Source: Symbiodinium kawagutii (Eukaryota > Sar > Dinophyceae > Suessiales > Symbiodiniaceae). Taken from it: a stretch of 64,000 nucleotides of DNA. The stretch spans positions 41,809-105,808 of the forward strand of contig VSDK01016960.1 of the NCBI GenBank assembly GCA_009767595.1. Reading direction: 5' to 3'. Of this stretch, positions 1 to 12,182 are shown in pieces. Positions within the stretch are counted from its first letter, which is position 1. The number at the start of each line of letters is the position of its first letter. A program made the translations under genes and the position numbers. The notes beneath the pieces are model-generated. The model saw only the letters and a list, made by a program, of their open reading frames with translations. It searched no databases and was not told the origin of the DNA.

Positions 1-232
1 CATTTCCCATCATTAACCGTCAGTAACCATCATTGAACATGACCCAACCATCACCAACCATCATTTCCCATCATTTCCCATCATTAACCGTCAGTAACCA
101 TCATTGAACATGACCCAACCATCACCAACCATCATTTCCCATCATTTCCCATCATTAACCGTCAGTAACCATCATTGAACATGACCCAACCATCACCAAC
201 CATCATTTCTCATCATTTCCCATCATTTCCAA
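1..232. repeat. 71-bp tandem satellite
   Basis: A 71-base unit starting CATTAACCGTCAGTAACC begins at 11, 82 and 153. The first two full copies are identical and the third carries few changes before the array decays near 230. The array runs off the left edge of the window. It is built from the CCATCA-type words that fill introns in this region, so it looks like a recent local amplification of that sequence. Confidence 0.85.
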
Positions 233-762
233 TCACCAACCATGTCACTGCTGCTGTTGGTTTTTACCATTGATGGCTCGCCTCGCCACGATGGTTGCTC
301 TGCCGGGCATAGGGATCACCTGGTTCAGGCCTCGGGGCAGCAATGTTGAGAGGCGGTGGGAAGGCTCAGAAGCTGGGGCTATGATATTTTTTCTAGGGGA
401 TTAGATAGTGATTGATAGGGGATTATCTAGGGGAAGGCTCAGAACCTACTCCTATCACTATCAATGGCTATCAATGGCTCAGAACCTGGGGATTAGAGAG
501 AGTTATAGCCATTCATAGTGATTAATAGGGGATAATCACCAACAACAAGGATTAAACAAGTACTTGTGGTGGTAGATTGATCATCAACTATGGTTGTAAG
601 TATTAGCTTAGCCAAGCTTCATGAGCTGATTGATGTTGAATGATGTTACTATATAATAATATATAATCGTGATGAAAATCATCATGATTGATGAAGCTTT
701 ATCAGCTTCGTTGTGATCACGGTCTAATCAGTCAGCAACCGAATTTTTGAACTTTCCCAGTG

Positions 763-1610
763 GGGGTTTAGATTTGATAGGTTTTTTTAAATTAAGGCTC
801 TAATCTCAATTTGTCTCAGCCAAGCCTTAAAATGGCTTGGCTGAGCAACTTTGAGCAACTTTGAGCAACACTGAGCAACTTTAACCCTGGCAGTGTCAAT
901 GCTAAACGTGGACAGAACAGAAGATAAAACCAAAGTAAATAGAAAGCAGGGGGTTGTGCACTGACTGAAAATGAATAGGAATAGTAAAGGGGATAGTATT
1001 GAAAGTAAAAAGAAAATAAACAGAAACTGAAATCACCCAGCACGCGCAATCCTGCTCAATTTTGCTCAATTGTGCTCAGAGATGCTCAGAGATGCTCAGA
1101 GATGCTCAGAGATGCTCAGAGGTGCTCAATTTTGCTCAATTTTGCTCAATTGTGCTCAATTTTGCTCAATTGTGCTCAATTTTGCTCAATTGTGCTCAAT
1201 TGTGCTCAATTGTGCTCACTATTCATTAAAATGATTTAAAACTCCTCAGCTCAATTTTGCTCAATTTTGCTCAATTGTGCTCAGAGATGCTCAGAGATGC
1301 TCAGAGATGCTCAGAAATGCTCAGAGATGCTCAGAGGTGCTCAGACATAATCTCAACTTGCGTGCTAAGGTCCAGTGGAAGCATGTGTTAAAGTGGTCTG
1401 GGAGCCCAAAAAAATATTGAGCAACTGATAACAAGTTGCTTATTGTTGCTTAATGTTGCTTATTGTTGCTTAATGTTGCTCAATGTTGCTCAATGTTGCT
1501 CAATGTTGCTCAATGTTGCTCAATGTTGCTCAATTAATCTCAGTCTTTTAAATTGATTTAGTAAGGCCAAAAAATCCTTAAAAACCTAAAACCTATCAAA
1601 TCTAAACCCC
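763..1610. repeat. Foldback-like element with inverted ends and 10-bp arrays
   Basis: The ends are a perfect 21-base inverted repeat: GGGGTTTAGATTTGATAGG plus TT at 763-783, and its reverse complement at 1590-1610. Inside, 10-base arrays face each other: TTGAGCAACT at about 840-886 and its reverse-complement type GTTGCTCAAT at about 1430-1535. Between them are arrays of TGCTCAATTT/G and TGCTCAGAGA (about 1050-1350). No ORF of note is present. Outer and inner repeats could fold into one long hairpin. I do not recognise the family. Confidence 0.65.
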
Positions 1611-2099
1611 TACGATCTAAACCCCGTTTTGGTTTTGCTGAATCAGATGAGAATGGAGAAATCAGTTCATCATTGGCTACAAGAAGCCAGAATAGGCACC
1701 AAGTAGTTGTTCAACAGAGAGTGTGCAACCTCTATGGAGCTGTGACAGGCATTTCACTATGACTTGCTACTATGAATCACAACGACGTTATTCGCAATGG
1801 ATGGACGAGTGTTGGCAATTATCATGGACAATCATCAAAGGGTATGAACTACCAACTATGGTTCTCCATATTCAAACAGTCAACCTTCATAAACCATACT
1901 TATCAGTGCATCATTCTAGCTGCTTCCTCTAACCGCCATCTTTCACACCTGAACTTGGCCTCCAACTTGCCTCTTTCCACCATCTCCAAGTCGTGACTTG
2001 GAGCAAATCTCAGGGTCCACTACCAACCACCTCCTTCAACCAACCACCTCCTTAGGCTACCAACCACCTTGAACCTCAACTCCCAAGTGACTTCACCTC

Positions 2100-2285
2100 C
2101 TTGGGCTCCTCCCAACCGCCACCGGTGCAGCACCCCACGGGGAGGGCATGGCACGGCGCCACCGGGCGTCCCGGACACCTCGGGGACGTCGTCGGCATCG
2201 ACGCCGGTGCGCTGCACCACGGCGTCCGCCAGGCCACGTAGCTGCGGATCCGACTTGGCCTCGCAGCCGCGGCGCCACGGCCATG
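2100..2285 (-). CDS. Candidate exon, unknown protein
   Basis: This GC-rich island lies between C-rich CCACC/CCATCA-type sequence on the left and TGATGG-type sequence on the right. All frames are fairly open because of the GC content. The minus frame with the segment DPQLRGLADAVVQRTGVDAD is the most protein-like. A GTGAAG donor candidate lies at the left edge. I do not recognise the protein, and the strand is inferred from the other exons. Confidence 0.35.
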
Positions 2286-2344
2286 GGATGCCATGGGTGG
2301 CGCCCCGTGGTGGTCGCTTCATGGTCGTTATGGTGGTTGACATG

Positions 2345-3330
2345 CTGGTGAATGGTGCTTAGTTGCTGGTTGATGGGATAAGGAAATGATTGTGGAGTTG
2401 ATCATTTCGAAATTTCAACCAGTGATGACTTCTTTAGTTTATGATGGAGATAATGGAGAAGGCCACAAGAAAGAATGGTGGTCACTATTGGTTGAAGGAA
2501 CCTAAGATTTTTTTTCAAGAACCAACAAGATATTTTAAACGACGGTGGTCAAGATATGGGTACTTGTGGCTTCGGATGATGAGAATGTGACTCGTCGTGG
2601 TTAATGATGGTTGATGGTTGGTTGAGGATGGCTCATTGGTGTTTAGGGGGGTTGGTGGTGGATAATTGATGGCAAGGAATGGTTAGGTAATGCTGAAAAT
2701 TGATACTGGTGAATTGATGATAGCTTGATACGACTTCTGGTTGAGGTTCAGAATGGTTCAACAAATGATGATTCGTGGTATTGGGTGAGCAAACATAGCA
2801 CTGGGGGATAATGCTCAACTACTGGCTAATAATGCATAACTACTGCCTGAGGCTATGATTCATACTTGTTGGTGAAAGAGGCTTGATAGAGGTGTGTATG
2901 ATGGGTTGATAACAGGACATTGGTTGACAATGATGATGGATACTGGTTGATACCACAATCATGAATAATGCTCATTGACCGACCATTGAACGGCATTGAA
3001 GATGATGATGGCTTAATGATGGACTTTTCATGAATCTCATCGTCTGTGATGGATCCATAATCCCTACTGATGGTAAATGGCAATTGAGAACTGAATGATT
3101 CGTAATACCGGCAGTGGTTGACTTACCATTCCCAACGGCTTGGCCGATATGGTGAAGCAGAACTGACCAAAGAGATTTGCCGAGTGAAAATGATGGTAGC
3201 TCGATGCTTGAAAGTGGGTGAAACTAGGGGTTTTCCAATGAAAGCGGTTACTATTTGGATTTAGGGGGAATCCCTTTTTGTGTATATCTATCGTTATTTG
3301 TATATGTAGTTATTTACTTCTCTATTCAGA
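2345..3330. other. TGATGG-rich intron/intergenic DNA
   Basis: A degenerate mix of GGTTGATGATGG-like words with A/T-rich stretches. No domain, RNA gene or convincing exon was seen. Confidence 0.6.
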
Positions 3331-3374
3331 TATAAATATATAAAAACAACAAAATCAGCAAATGATGTTCCAGG

Positions 3375-3757
3375 GAAGTTCCCTTCCAGCTCACTCCGAA
3401 CCCCACCTGTCGAGCGATTTCAATCCATGCATTCTTGGGCTGCTCAATTTCGCCCACTCGCTCACGAAGACCGTCAATGCCCGTAGACACCTCGGCGAAA
3501 TTCGCAGATCCAAAGATGCCATTCATGGCCCAGCAATGATAAAGTGACGATGGCTTGTTGGATATATCGACCATCATGAATTGTGGCTTGCCACGCGCCC
3601 AAGAAAGTGATGGCGCGTCGTTTGGCTGGACCTCATGCCTTCGAATGAACCACATCTGAAATCTGGGATGTCTTAAACACTTGGGTGGACCCACAGGCAT
3701 TTTGAGAAAGTCTGCCCAACAAAATGATGAAGATTCTTTGAAGCCAGACTTTCCCAA
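3375..3757 (-). CDS. Candidate exon, unknown protein
   Basis: About 125 codons are open on the minus strand with balanced, non-repetitive composition, including the segments RFQMWFIRRHEVQPNDAPSL and GIDGLRERVGEIEQPKNAW. The latter could form a short amphipathic helix. The 3' end fades into A/T-rich sequence near 3370, where a splice donor would be expected. I do not recognise the family. Length and composition favour real coding sequence over chance. Confidence 0.45.
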
Positions 3758-4174
3758 ACTGCCACATCAATGACTCAAAACCTTGGCCCCTGGCTGTACA
3801 AATGTCTCCGCCGTCTGCCCCAATGTGACCTCGAATGACCTGGCTGGATGTGGCAGAGCCAACAGCAAAAGGGACAAACCAAGTGTCCCCACAAGGTGGA
3901 GCCCCCGGGTTGGCTAAGTTTATTTGGAACTAGGGTAACTACCAAGCTAATAGTGGTAGATACATATGCTTCATTGAAGGAAAATGGATGATTCATAGGG
4001 ATCACAATGATCTATAAATAATAACCAACAACAATGCTGAAACAGTAGTAATGGAATGGTGGTACCTACCAACCATCCAAGCTCATAGCCCGTGTTAATA
4101 GAGAAACCAACCAGCTATAGGGGTGCATCATTTATGGAAGAATCCATATGGCTGGTTCATAGGCAGACCACTAC

Positions 4175-4322
4175 TTAGGCCTTGATGATGGCAAGAGTCG
4201 TCCTCCCTACTGCTGGAACCCAAACTGCTGATGTTTGTCGAACAAATTTCAAGACTCCCTGTGAGGCTCCAAGCGCACCAAAAAGATTCAGAGAACACGC
4301 AATTTGCAAGTAAACTCGGTGG
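4175..4322 (-). CDS. Candidate exon next to a MITE
   Basis: The minus frame reads through residues such as SLNLFGALGASQGVLKF and ends at a TAA at 4175-4177. The upstream part of the same open frame (4323-4498) is MITE sequence, so the true exon probably starts near 4322. It could be a terminal exon. No family was recognised. Confidence 0.35.
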
Positions 4323-4482
4323 GGTTCTGAAAATAGGGGACCCCAATTCATTCTTATTAAACCAATACAGGATCCAAATAGGGGAATCATCCTCTTTAAA
4401 TCATTGAGAACCATAGATCCCCAAAATATGGGTGTTGGAATTATATGATCCATAAATTGGGGGTCCCCTATGGTTTGAGAGA
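4323..4482. mobile_element. MITE-like repeat, diverged copy
   Basis: The left end carries CTGAAAATAGGGGACCCCAA and the right end carries TTGGGGGTCCCCTATGG. These are inverted relative to each other and match the ends of the short MITE family seen between 22.6 and 63.3 kb. This copy is longer (about 160 bp) and diverged inside. It has no coding capacity. Confidence 0.5.
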
Positions 4483-5174
4483 GGTGCCAAACGAACAAAG
4501 ATTGTTCGGACCCCTTGATGAGCGTGCCTTGCTGTAGACATAAATGGGAGACACGGTGAAATCAGGGCTAGTTCAGCGACCTTACAGGGTAACCATGGCT
4601 ATAACCCCAGCTGCAAATCTCAGTATGACCTACTTGACCATCTTGGTTGAGGAATTACAGTTGCCTTGCGGGCATGTTCTGGCTCCTGAAAAGGGGATCT
4701 GTGCATGAAGTGACACCGCGAAACTACACTTTCTTGAGACAAAGAGAACTGTAGATTTGGAGAGAATACCACATCTTGAAAAAGTAAAAGGGAAAAGCTC
4801 AGAAAGGACGAATGCCACAGTCTTCGAAAACGACTACAGCACATGCTGAAGGCACATGGTTTGTGGCTTTGCTGTCACAAATTTGAAGCGTGATAGCTCC
4901 TAACGGTGTGCGATGTAAATATACGCAAAGAGGGTAGAAAAGGAACTCCTCTGCACTTGCACATTTACATATGAGCCTGCACAGCGAGATCTATATGTAC
5001 GTATCTCGGTCTGTATGTTCATCTATGTCATGCATACACACATATAGATGCATGTATCATAAAGATCCATATCATACGATCTAACCAATCTACTCTAATC
5101 TCATCTCAACTATATACCTATAAGCCAAACCTAACCCTAACCCAACCTACTCTAAACTCATCTAATCCAATCAT

Positions 5175-5350
5175 CCCTCCAGGTTTGGCGACGTTGGACG
5201 TCCACATCCGCGACGATGTGCTAAGCTCGGTGCCACGATGTTCGGAAGCTGTTCGCCTCGCGCCGCGCTCTCCGACAGCTCCTGCTGTGCCGTGGGGTCC
5301 CCCATGATGACCGCGAGGTAGTCATGGAGGATCACCCAGTGACCTTTCAT
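5175..5350 (-). CDS. Candidate exon, unknown protein
   Basis: This is a GC-rich island in A/T-rich DNA. Only one minus frame stays open throughout, with segments LHDYLAVIMGDPTAQQELSE and ARGEQLPNIVAPSLAH. The left flank is CCTAACCC/CATCC-type and the right flank is GGTGGTCAATAGATGG-type, which matches the exon-flank pattern of the region. AG acceptor candidates lie at about 5350. Function unknown. Confidence 0.45.
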
Positions 5351-5354
5351 GGGG

Positions 5355-6420
5355 TGAGTGGTGGTCAATAGATGGATGATAATGGATGATAATAGTGGTC
5401 AAACTTGTGGTTCAGAGTGGTTGATTGAAGGGATGAGTAAGGGATAATGGATGATAATGGATGGTATTAACCATTGATTGTAATGGATAATGATGGTTAA
5501 TAGCTTGTAAGGGTTTAATTAGTGATAATCATCCTTGATTTGAGGGGTACACCTTTGGATATCAGGTTTGGGGTAGTGATGAGCCTTGGGGTCATGTGAA
5601 CCTTTGGATCATTTAAATCATTATATGATTTAAGGGGTGAGGAATCTTTGTTTTTGAGTGATCAACAATGATAATGGTTGATCACCAATGGTATTAACCA
5701 TTGATTATAATAGATGATGATGGTTAGTAATAGCTTGTACAGGAAGGGTTTGATTAGTGATGGATCATGGCTCATGTAAGTGATGTAAGTGATCAATAGT
5801 CAATGGTTCACTGAAAATGGTTGATAATGATGGATAATAATGGTTCATATTTTTTGGTAGAGGTTTACAGTGGATACTAATAATGGTTAATGATGTATAA
5901 TCACTGATCATGGTTGACAAAGAGTGATAATCGTTGATAATGGTTGATAACTGTTGATCATGGTTGGTAACTGTTGATCATGGTTGGTAATAATGGCTGC
6001 TAATCAGTCATCAGTGATCGTACTGGTTGATAATACTGGTGAATGAGGAGTGATGCTTACTGACCTTAATTCTACCATCGTTTTGAATAGTGATGGTAAT
6101 GGTGATTCTTGATGCATGATAGTGATCGATCATGGTGAAAATAGTGATTACATGACAATGTTATTGATTAAGCATGATAACTCATGCTTATCATTAGTAT
6201 CAATTACTGAATAAATAAATTGTTTGTGGTTGGTACTACTTTATTGACGATTAATCGTCAATAGCGGTCCATAATACTGGTCAATAATGGCTGCAATAGT
6301 ATCATGCACAATGGTCAATGATTAACCAGTGACTATTGATAGTGATCGGTCATCACGATTGGCCACCACCATGAAGCAATCAACCATCACAAACCCAGAC
6401 CAAACACACGAAGACTGAAA
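5355..6420. repeat. TGATGG/GGTTGATAATGG low-complexity tract
   Basis: About 1 kb of degenerate GGTTGATAATGG, TGATCATGG and ATAATGG words, all G-rich on the plus strand, then turning to CCACC/CAACCATCAC near 6360. No gene is visible. Confidence 0.7.
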
Positions 6421-6875
6421 CATGGCTGTGGGTCAAAACCCAGTACCCCTGGTTCCCCCCTGTTAACCATTGTTTTCCCTATTGTTGTTGGTGGAAATCC
6501 TCCATGAACGTTGGTTGATTAATATTGACCGCCACATCAACGTGAAACAACTTGGCCTCTCCTTGATTTGCGTGTTGGCCTCGAAAAGGCTGATAATGCG
6601 ATTTGCCTGACACTTCGGCGGTGCGACAACCAAGATGTTCTCCGACTTTTTCTCATCATAAGTCAACCCGAGGAGTTGTTCATAGTGGTCACAGCTCTAG
6701 AGATTCAAAGGCAAAGACAAGGAAGGCCCTTGGAAGACTTCAGCAGAAACCTCACAACTGTGATGGAATACTGTTGGTTAATAGATGTTAATAGTGACTG
6801 GCTCAAAAACTCAGGATCAATTTTTCTGGAGATTCGCACACACGTTTGAAGTTGAAAAAGAGCAGGGGAAAACCT

Positions 6876-6999
6876 TCAACGCGAAGCCTCTCGGCGGTAT
6901 CTGTACACCGAGTAAGCCGCGTAGAACAGCACCAGCACTCCTGCTGACATTCCTGGCGAGGCAGCTGGGATTGCGGTTGGGTGCAGCCAGGTGGTTAGT
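6876..6999 (-). CDS. Candidate terminal exon with one membrane helix
   Basis: On the minus strand, the acceptor CAGCCCTCAG precedes 41 codons that end in TGA at 6876-6878. The peptide has a proline-rich start (WLHPTAIPAASPG), then a hydrophobic helix (AGVLVLFYAAYSVY) and a basic end (RYRREASR). This looks like a single-pass C-terminal anchor with a short positive tail. It could be the last exon of the gene whose other candidate exons lie at 7.4-9.1 kb. The family is unknown. Confidence 0.5.
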
Positions 7000-7370
7000 A
7001 CCTGAGGGCTGACTCGATCAGCTGGTGAAGTCACCCCCTCTGGGCACAGGAAATGAAACACGAAGACACTTGTCACTCATGGATTTCCTGAGGATAGTTT
7101 TGAGGTTCCGTTGATCAGTGTCTTTGGCTCGGTCTTGTTATGTCATTGTCATTGGTTCGAACCTCCACCCTGAACCACGACCCATCCAAATCTCACAGAG
7201 ATCGGTTTTCCGCTGAAGCCCATGTGCGTCCATTGAGGCGGTGTTGCCCGGGGCCCGGTAGACCATCATGCTGAGACTTCCCCCATGAAGCAGCTCGGAA
7301 AACCCCCTGCACCCAGCTCGGAAAAGGCCCGGCCTATGGGGTCAGGGTGGCCAATGCCATTGCTACGCAC

Positions 7371-7474
7371 CTGAACAGTGAGGCAACGGGATGGTTGCCG
7401 AGGTGCTTGAGGCATCACTTCCAAATTTTCGGCTCCAGATACTGAGGCCAGGGCAGTGCTATACGGCAGACCAC
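7371..7474 (-). CDS. Candidate internal exon
   Basis: A strong acceptor (TTTTTTCACAG) sits at 7475-7476 and a strong donor (CAG followed by GTGCGT) at 7370-7371. Together they define a 104-base minus exon encoding GLPYSTALASVSGAENLEV and onward. The frame is open beyond the donor, so the exon could be longer. Unknown protein. It lies between the terminal exon at 6.9 kb and candidates at 7.8-9.1 kb. Confidence 0.45.
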
Positions 7475-7839
7475 CTGTGAAAAAATTCATTTAAGGCACT
7501 GCACCTGCCATGGTGGCGGTTGAGTTCCTGGCCTGGTGCAGTTGTCGGTGAAATGCTGCCGTCCTCAGGAGATTTCCGAAAGTTTTGGAGAATGTTGGAC
7601 AACATGTGACAAGATCTTGGAACGCTTCCCCCTGCAAATTCATACCATCAAAAAGATATCATTCAATGGGAATATGAACCACTTCAAGTGGTTCAACCTG
7701 GCTCATAGACTTCAATCCTGGTTGGTTTGATGTCTTTAGGATCGATAGATCCGTACCCCGCACCAGCCAGCACCCACAGCTCCGGTCCTGAATTGTCTCA
7801 AGGGTTTGCCGTTGAAACTCCCCCGTGAAGCCTCAGTGG

Positions 7840-7932
7840 GAGGCAAACAGCCTGCCTTGTCGGAAGGCTTCAAGGGCTGTCTGCCAAGCATGGGGACTTG
7901 CTGATGGTCGCCCATTGGGGGCGGGGGCGGCT
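7840..7932 (-). CDS. Candidate internal exon
   Basis: The minus-strand acceptor is TTGGGGTCAG, directly after CCATCATCCACCATT-type repeats. The frame then encodes a proline-rich start and HAWQTALEAFRQGRLFASH. The flank is TGATGG-type on the plus strand, as for other exon islands. Not recognised. Confidence 0.4.
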
Positions 7933-8169
7933 GACCCCAAAGTTAATGGTGGATGATGATGGATGATGATGGTCGATGGTTGTTGGTGATGGTTGGTGAT
8001 GGTTGATAAGGGTTGGTAGTGGTTGATCACTGTTTTTACGTCACCAATCTGAGCTCACCGTTTTTAAACAGCAACAAGCATCAGGAATAATATACTGTAG
8101 CACAGATAATTACACAATTTGGAACACGTACGTACTTTTAGGCAAAATGATATCATGCTCCCATCTGAT

Positions 8170-8385
8170 GTTGCTAGAACGTCCAGAGGTCACTTGGATT
8201 GCCATGCAGAATGCCGCTCCTTTTGCCCTTCTTTTGCTTTCTTCGGGCCGAGAAGTTCTGCTGCTTGAGATCTGCAGCACTGCTTGCTGCATCCGAATGC
8301 ATCCGAAACCATTCCGCCTGCATGCCATAGCGATCGGATGCAGTGGCACCATTTTTTGCAGCGTTCTCAAGATGTGAAGGCATAC
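8170..8385 (-). CDS. Candidate exon, basic protein segment
   Basis: Two minus frames are open here. The more protein-like one encodes an Ala/Lys/Arg-rich segment with NGATASDRYGMQAEWFRMHS, then KQQNFSARRKQKKGKRSG, which suggests a nuclear or RNA-binding tail. The second frame stays open for 168 codons (8110-8616) but has odd composition. No family assigned. Confidence 0.4.
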
Positions 8386-8944
8386 TTCTCCGACCGGTGC
8401 GGCTGGTCCGACACAATGCGAAGGCAAATTTCTTGAAAACTCGAAGGGCTCTTCCCTGCGATGCTGGATCCAGATATCTGTGGGAGACTTTGGCGCACTC
8501 GTGGAGTTTATGGAGGCATTGCTTGACCCGAGAAGTATTGCAAGGAGGTGGTCATTGGCCCCGCTAAGTCTCTTTCGGTTCTCGAAAATGCTGTGATGCA
8601 AAAAGGCCTTCCCCATCGGTCACATGGCAGCAAAAAACATGGCTGATGTGCACAAGTTGATGGCCAGCTTGAAGCCCGACAGATTGCAGTTTACAAAAGA
8701 ATTGAGGGACAGCTGCTGGACTACAGGGAGAAGCACGTGCCGATGACGATTGGAAGGTGGCCTATCACGCCACCTAGTGGCACGCAGCCCCTGCTGTGTT
8801 GGAGCCGTGGCTTACAGCCCACCAACTGGGACCCTGGGCACGAGCTTCGACCAGCTGACGCTGTCTCCTGCAGCCAGTGCTCGTCCTGCTCGTTTTTTCG
8901 GGGATTTTGTGCATCGTTTTCTGCAGTATCTCAAGAACAGGCTA

Positions 8945-9122
8945 GCCGAGCGCAAGTGGCGCCCAGTAGCCGAGCACTGTGACCATTGAAGAACTCGTCA
9001 AGTGATTTCCTGAAACTGCTGTGCTCTCATCGTCAAGGCGCACAGCATAAGCCGCGACATGTCCAGCGGTTATCCTCGCAGCCGTGACATGAAGCTGTCC
9101 ACAAGTTCTTGGAAGGGCTGGC
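8945..9122 (-). CDS. Candidate exon, unknown protein
   Basis: The minus frame encodes GQLHVTAARITAGHVAAYAV and TAVSGNHLTSSSMVTVLGYW. Composition is coding-like and there is no repeat content. A plus-strand frame across 8750-8989 is also open (including FVHRFLQYLKNRLAERKW), so the strand is not settled. The neighbouring exons favour minus. Confidence 0.35.
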
Positions 9123-9959
9123 AACAGCTTCTGACAGAGCCAGTTTTCCCCAACTTTTGCCAGGTCTTCTCGTCGCTTCCTCCTTCTCTGATGGTTGATG
9201 ATGGTTGATGATGGTTAGTGATGGTCAATAATGGCTAATAATGGTTCATCATGGTCAATGACAATCCATGATCATCTCCTGTTTTCCACTTCGTTCTCGT
9301 TCCAAAAGCACCTTCAAGATGCGACTTGGTCTTGGCGCTTGTGGAGTATACCCAGCAGCAGCCCGCTCCACCTGGTGCTTCGAAACGTTCAGCAGTTCCC
9401 GGCAGGTTGGGTGGTTGTGTTGGTTCCTTGGTTGCTAGGCTGGTTAATGACCAGCGATAAGCTGAGTGAATGATTGTCAAAGAATCTCTTGATCAATATT
9501 AGGTGATCACAACCCATAAAACAGCGTGTGCGTTGGGGGTGTCATGTCGAATAACTGCCTTCATCAACAACCATTGAATTCTGTGACCATCTTTTCGAAC
9601 ATGAGTTTTACACTCATTGATCACCTTTTCACTCATCAGTATCAGAATCATCAGCCATCATTTCAGCGATCATCAAGTCTGGAGCGAGACGCAAGCAGTG
9701 TCGTGCCTCAACAAAAAGTCGTCTGCACAATCGCAAGCCACGCCCGCCAGTAGCCCACCAGTACCTCGCACGCGGCGGCTGAGTTGTATCACAAGGGGAT
9801 TCCTGCGCTTCTGCAAGAGAAACCCCTTGATTCTATGGGTCCTGGGGATCCAGGACCCAGGTGATTATGGGAAAATTTGAGGGCAAGAGTCCTCAAAGAA
9901 AACACAGTTGCTCATGACCGAGAATTTGCCCATGATAAGCCATCATTGAAAATCGTTTA

Positions 9960-11110
9960 CCACTACTGATCATGACCACCTTCAATCAGAGTAACATGGG
10001 GTCCGTGACTACCGAACTGCACTGGTGTTTTGACATCATCAACATTCATTGTTCATGATTAACCATCCTTACCTCTCATCAATCATCGTTAACCATCATT
10101 AACCAGAAACCAGCAATCAACCATCATTCACGACTATTGGCCACCACTGACCAGCAACGAACCAGCAACTCACCATTCATCAACTATCATTCACCATCAT
10201 TCAACACTATTCGCGGTCATTAACTAATGGCTGTCATTATTAGCTCAACTATCATTCAACACTATTATTTCATTTATCATTATTAGCCAGCAACTAATCA
10301 CCGATCAACGATCATCCACCCATCATTTGACGCTCAACAAATCACCATGGCCAGCTGGTGCTGAGCATCGGGCGTTGGCTCAGGGTTCGACCTGTCGCTA
10401 GAGCCCAGGTGCGACGATGGCCGGCCAGGGACGGATGACTTGTGGTGCGACTGATGGATGGATGGTTATTATATGCTATTATTGTTGATGGTTCTGGGAC
10501 TAGTTGATGGTTATATATGGTTAATATTGTTGATGTTTGCGACTGTTGATGGTTATTATTGTTGATGGTTATGGGACTAGGCTAGTTGATGGGTTGATGG
10601 TTATTAGTTTTCATGATGATGGGTTATTGACAATAATGGTCATGATTGATTGATTACCAAAGGATTATTGTTGATTGCTGATGATTGTTGATTACTGATG
10701 ATTGGTTGTTATGGTTGATTACTGATGACTCGTGATCATCAAGGTTGGTAGCGTTCGTGATTAGGGATGAGTTGGGTATTGGACCAATGCAACTGATGAC
10801 TGGTGACCATCAAGGTTGATTATTCATGATTATTCATGTTGACAAGAAGCTCTTGATGATTATTGATGTTGGAGTACGGACCGTTAATGGTGATGGTTAC
10901 TACTGCATTAAGCATCCATGATTGTCAGCTTGCTCAATGGATGATCATTGATGTTTGATGACTGTTCTTGATGATAGTTGATGATGGTACTTGGTGATGG
11001 TTGATTAGCAATATCAGCATGTCATATAACCATCCGCCAAAAGCTTCTGCTGGAGTTTACCCAATTGCTTGGTGATAATGAATGGTGTATGACGATGACA
11101 GTGGTCATCA
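9960..11110. repeat. CCATCA-to-TGATGG switching low-complexity DNA
   Basis: From about 9990 to 10340 the plus strand reads AACCATCATTCACC-type words. A GC-rich island follows at about 10350-10435, and then TTGATGGTTATTGTTGATGG-type words run to about 11000. The island is open in two minus frames and may be a small exon, but I cannot choose a frame. Confidence 0.6.
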
Positions 11111-11461
11111 ATGGTGGCTGATGGCACTCCACGTACGGTTGTCGAACAATCATCGAGGAAATCCTCAAGCCAACAACGATGTCGTTATACAACCTATCTT
11201 CTACATATTTAAAATATTTGGTTCTTTACATATTCAAACATATTTTTGAAAAACTAAAAGACATGTTGATCTTGTCATCAATGATCAGTCCTCCATTACC
11301 TCAGTGCCCCAGCAGTTCCTAGTGTCAACTGCCGATGGTTGCGGGTGGCACAAGCTGCAGGTGCCAAGTGCCAAGTTCACATCTGCGGAAGGAAAGTTCT
11401 TTTTGCCGCTCCATTCCAGGAGATCAAACATACATCATGGCACCTCATAAAGGTCTAAGAG

Positions 11462-11462
<1 letters not shown>

Positions 11463-11499
<37 letters not shown>

Positions 11500-11500
11500 G

Positions 11501-11536
<36 letters not shown>
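11463..11536. repeat. (TATC)n microsatellite
   Basis: Eighteen or so TATC/CTAT tetranucleotides with one interruption (TATCGATC), followed by (TA)n and (AAAT)n patches to about 11600. Confidence 0.9.
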
Positions 11537-11537
<1 letters not shown>

Positions 11538-12182
11538 CAGTATCTATATATATTTACAGATATATATATATATGCTTATTTAAATAAATAAATAAATATG
11601 TGAACTATCCCATCTGTAGATATACATGATTATATATGTAACTCTCTGAACTAGACATGTCCCCAATATACAAATGCTAAGGACATGATACGTCTCCTCC
11701 GCATTCCCAGGATCCATGGAGAAGCAGGTGCCTCAGCAGGGCATAGCGCGCGGACGAACGTAGATGTTGCTGGGCAGCTTTTCCTGGGCGCAGGGATATG
11801 TGGCTGGTCGTGGCTGGTCATTGATGCTGCCTGGGCTTCAAACTTGGCAACTCAGGGCGGTTCATATCGGTTCATTGCCATGGTGTTGAGCATGATTTGA
11901 ATGAGTAACGATTTGTTCAGGATGGTTGGCTAATGCAATTTTGAGAGTTGATCATGATTCTAAGGGTTGATGGATGTTGATGAACGGTTGGTCATTGTGC
12001 TGGTTCATCATGATGGTGCTGATCATTGAATGGTTCATGATGCTGAAGGATGGCGATGGTTGCAAATGCTGATTGTCGACAATGATTGCTGGCAGCCGAT
12101 GCTGGTTGATGATAACGGTGAATGATGGTTCTGCATGATGCTGGGTGAATCGCCAGTCTTCATGACAATGAAGGGTCATCTA

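Noticed and set aside
1050-1540. CRISPR-like regular array
   Set aside because: The repeats are contiguous 10-mers with no unique spacers, in a eukaryotic context.
5128-5150. CCTAACCCTAACCC as telomere remnant
   Set aside because: Only two units, within general CCTAAC/CATCC low-complexity sequence.
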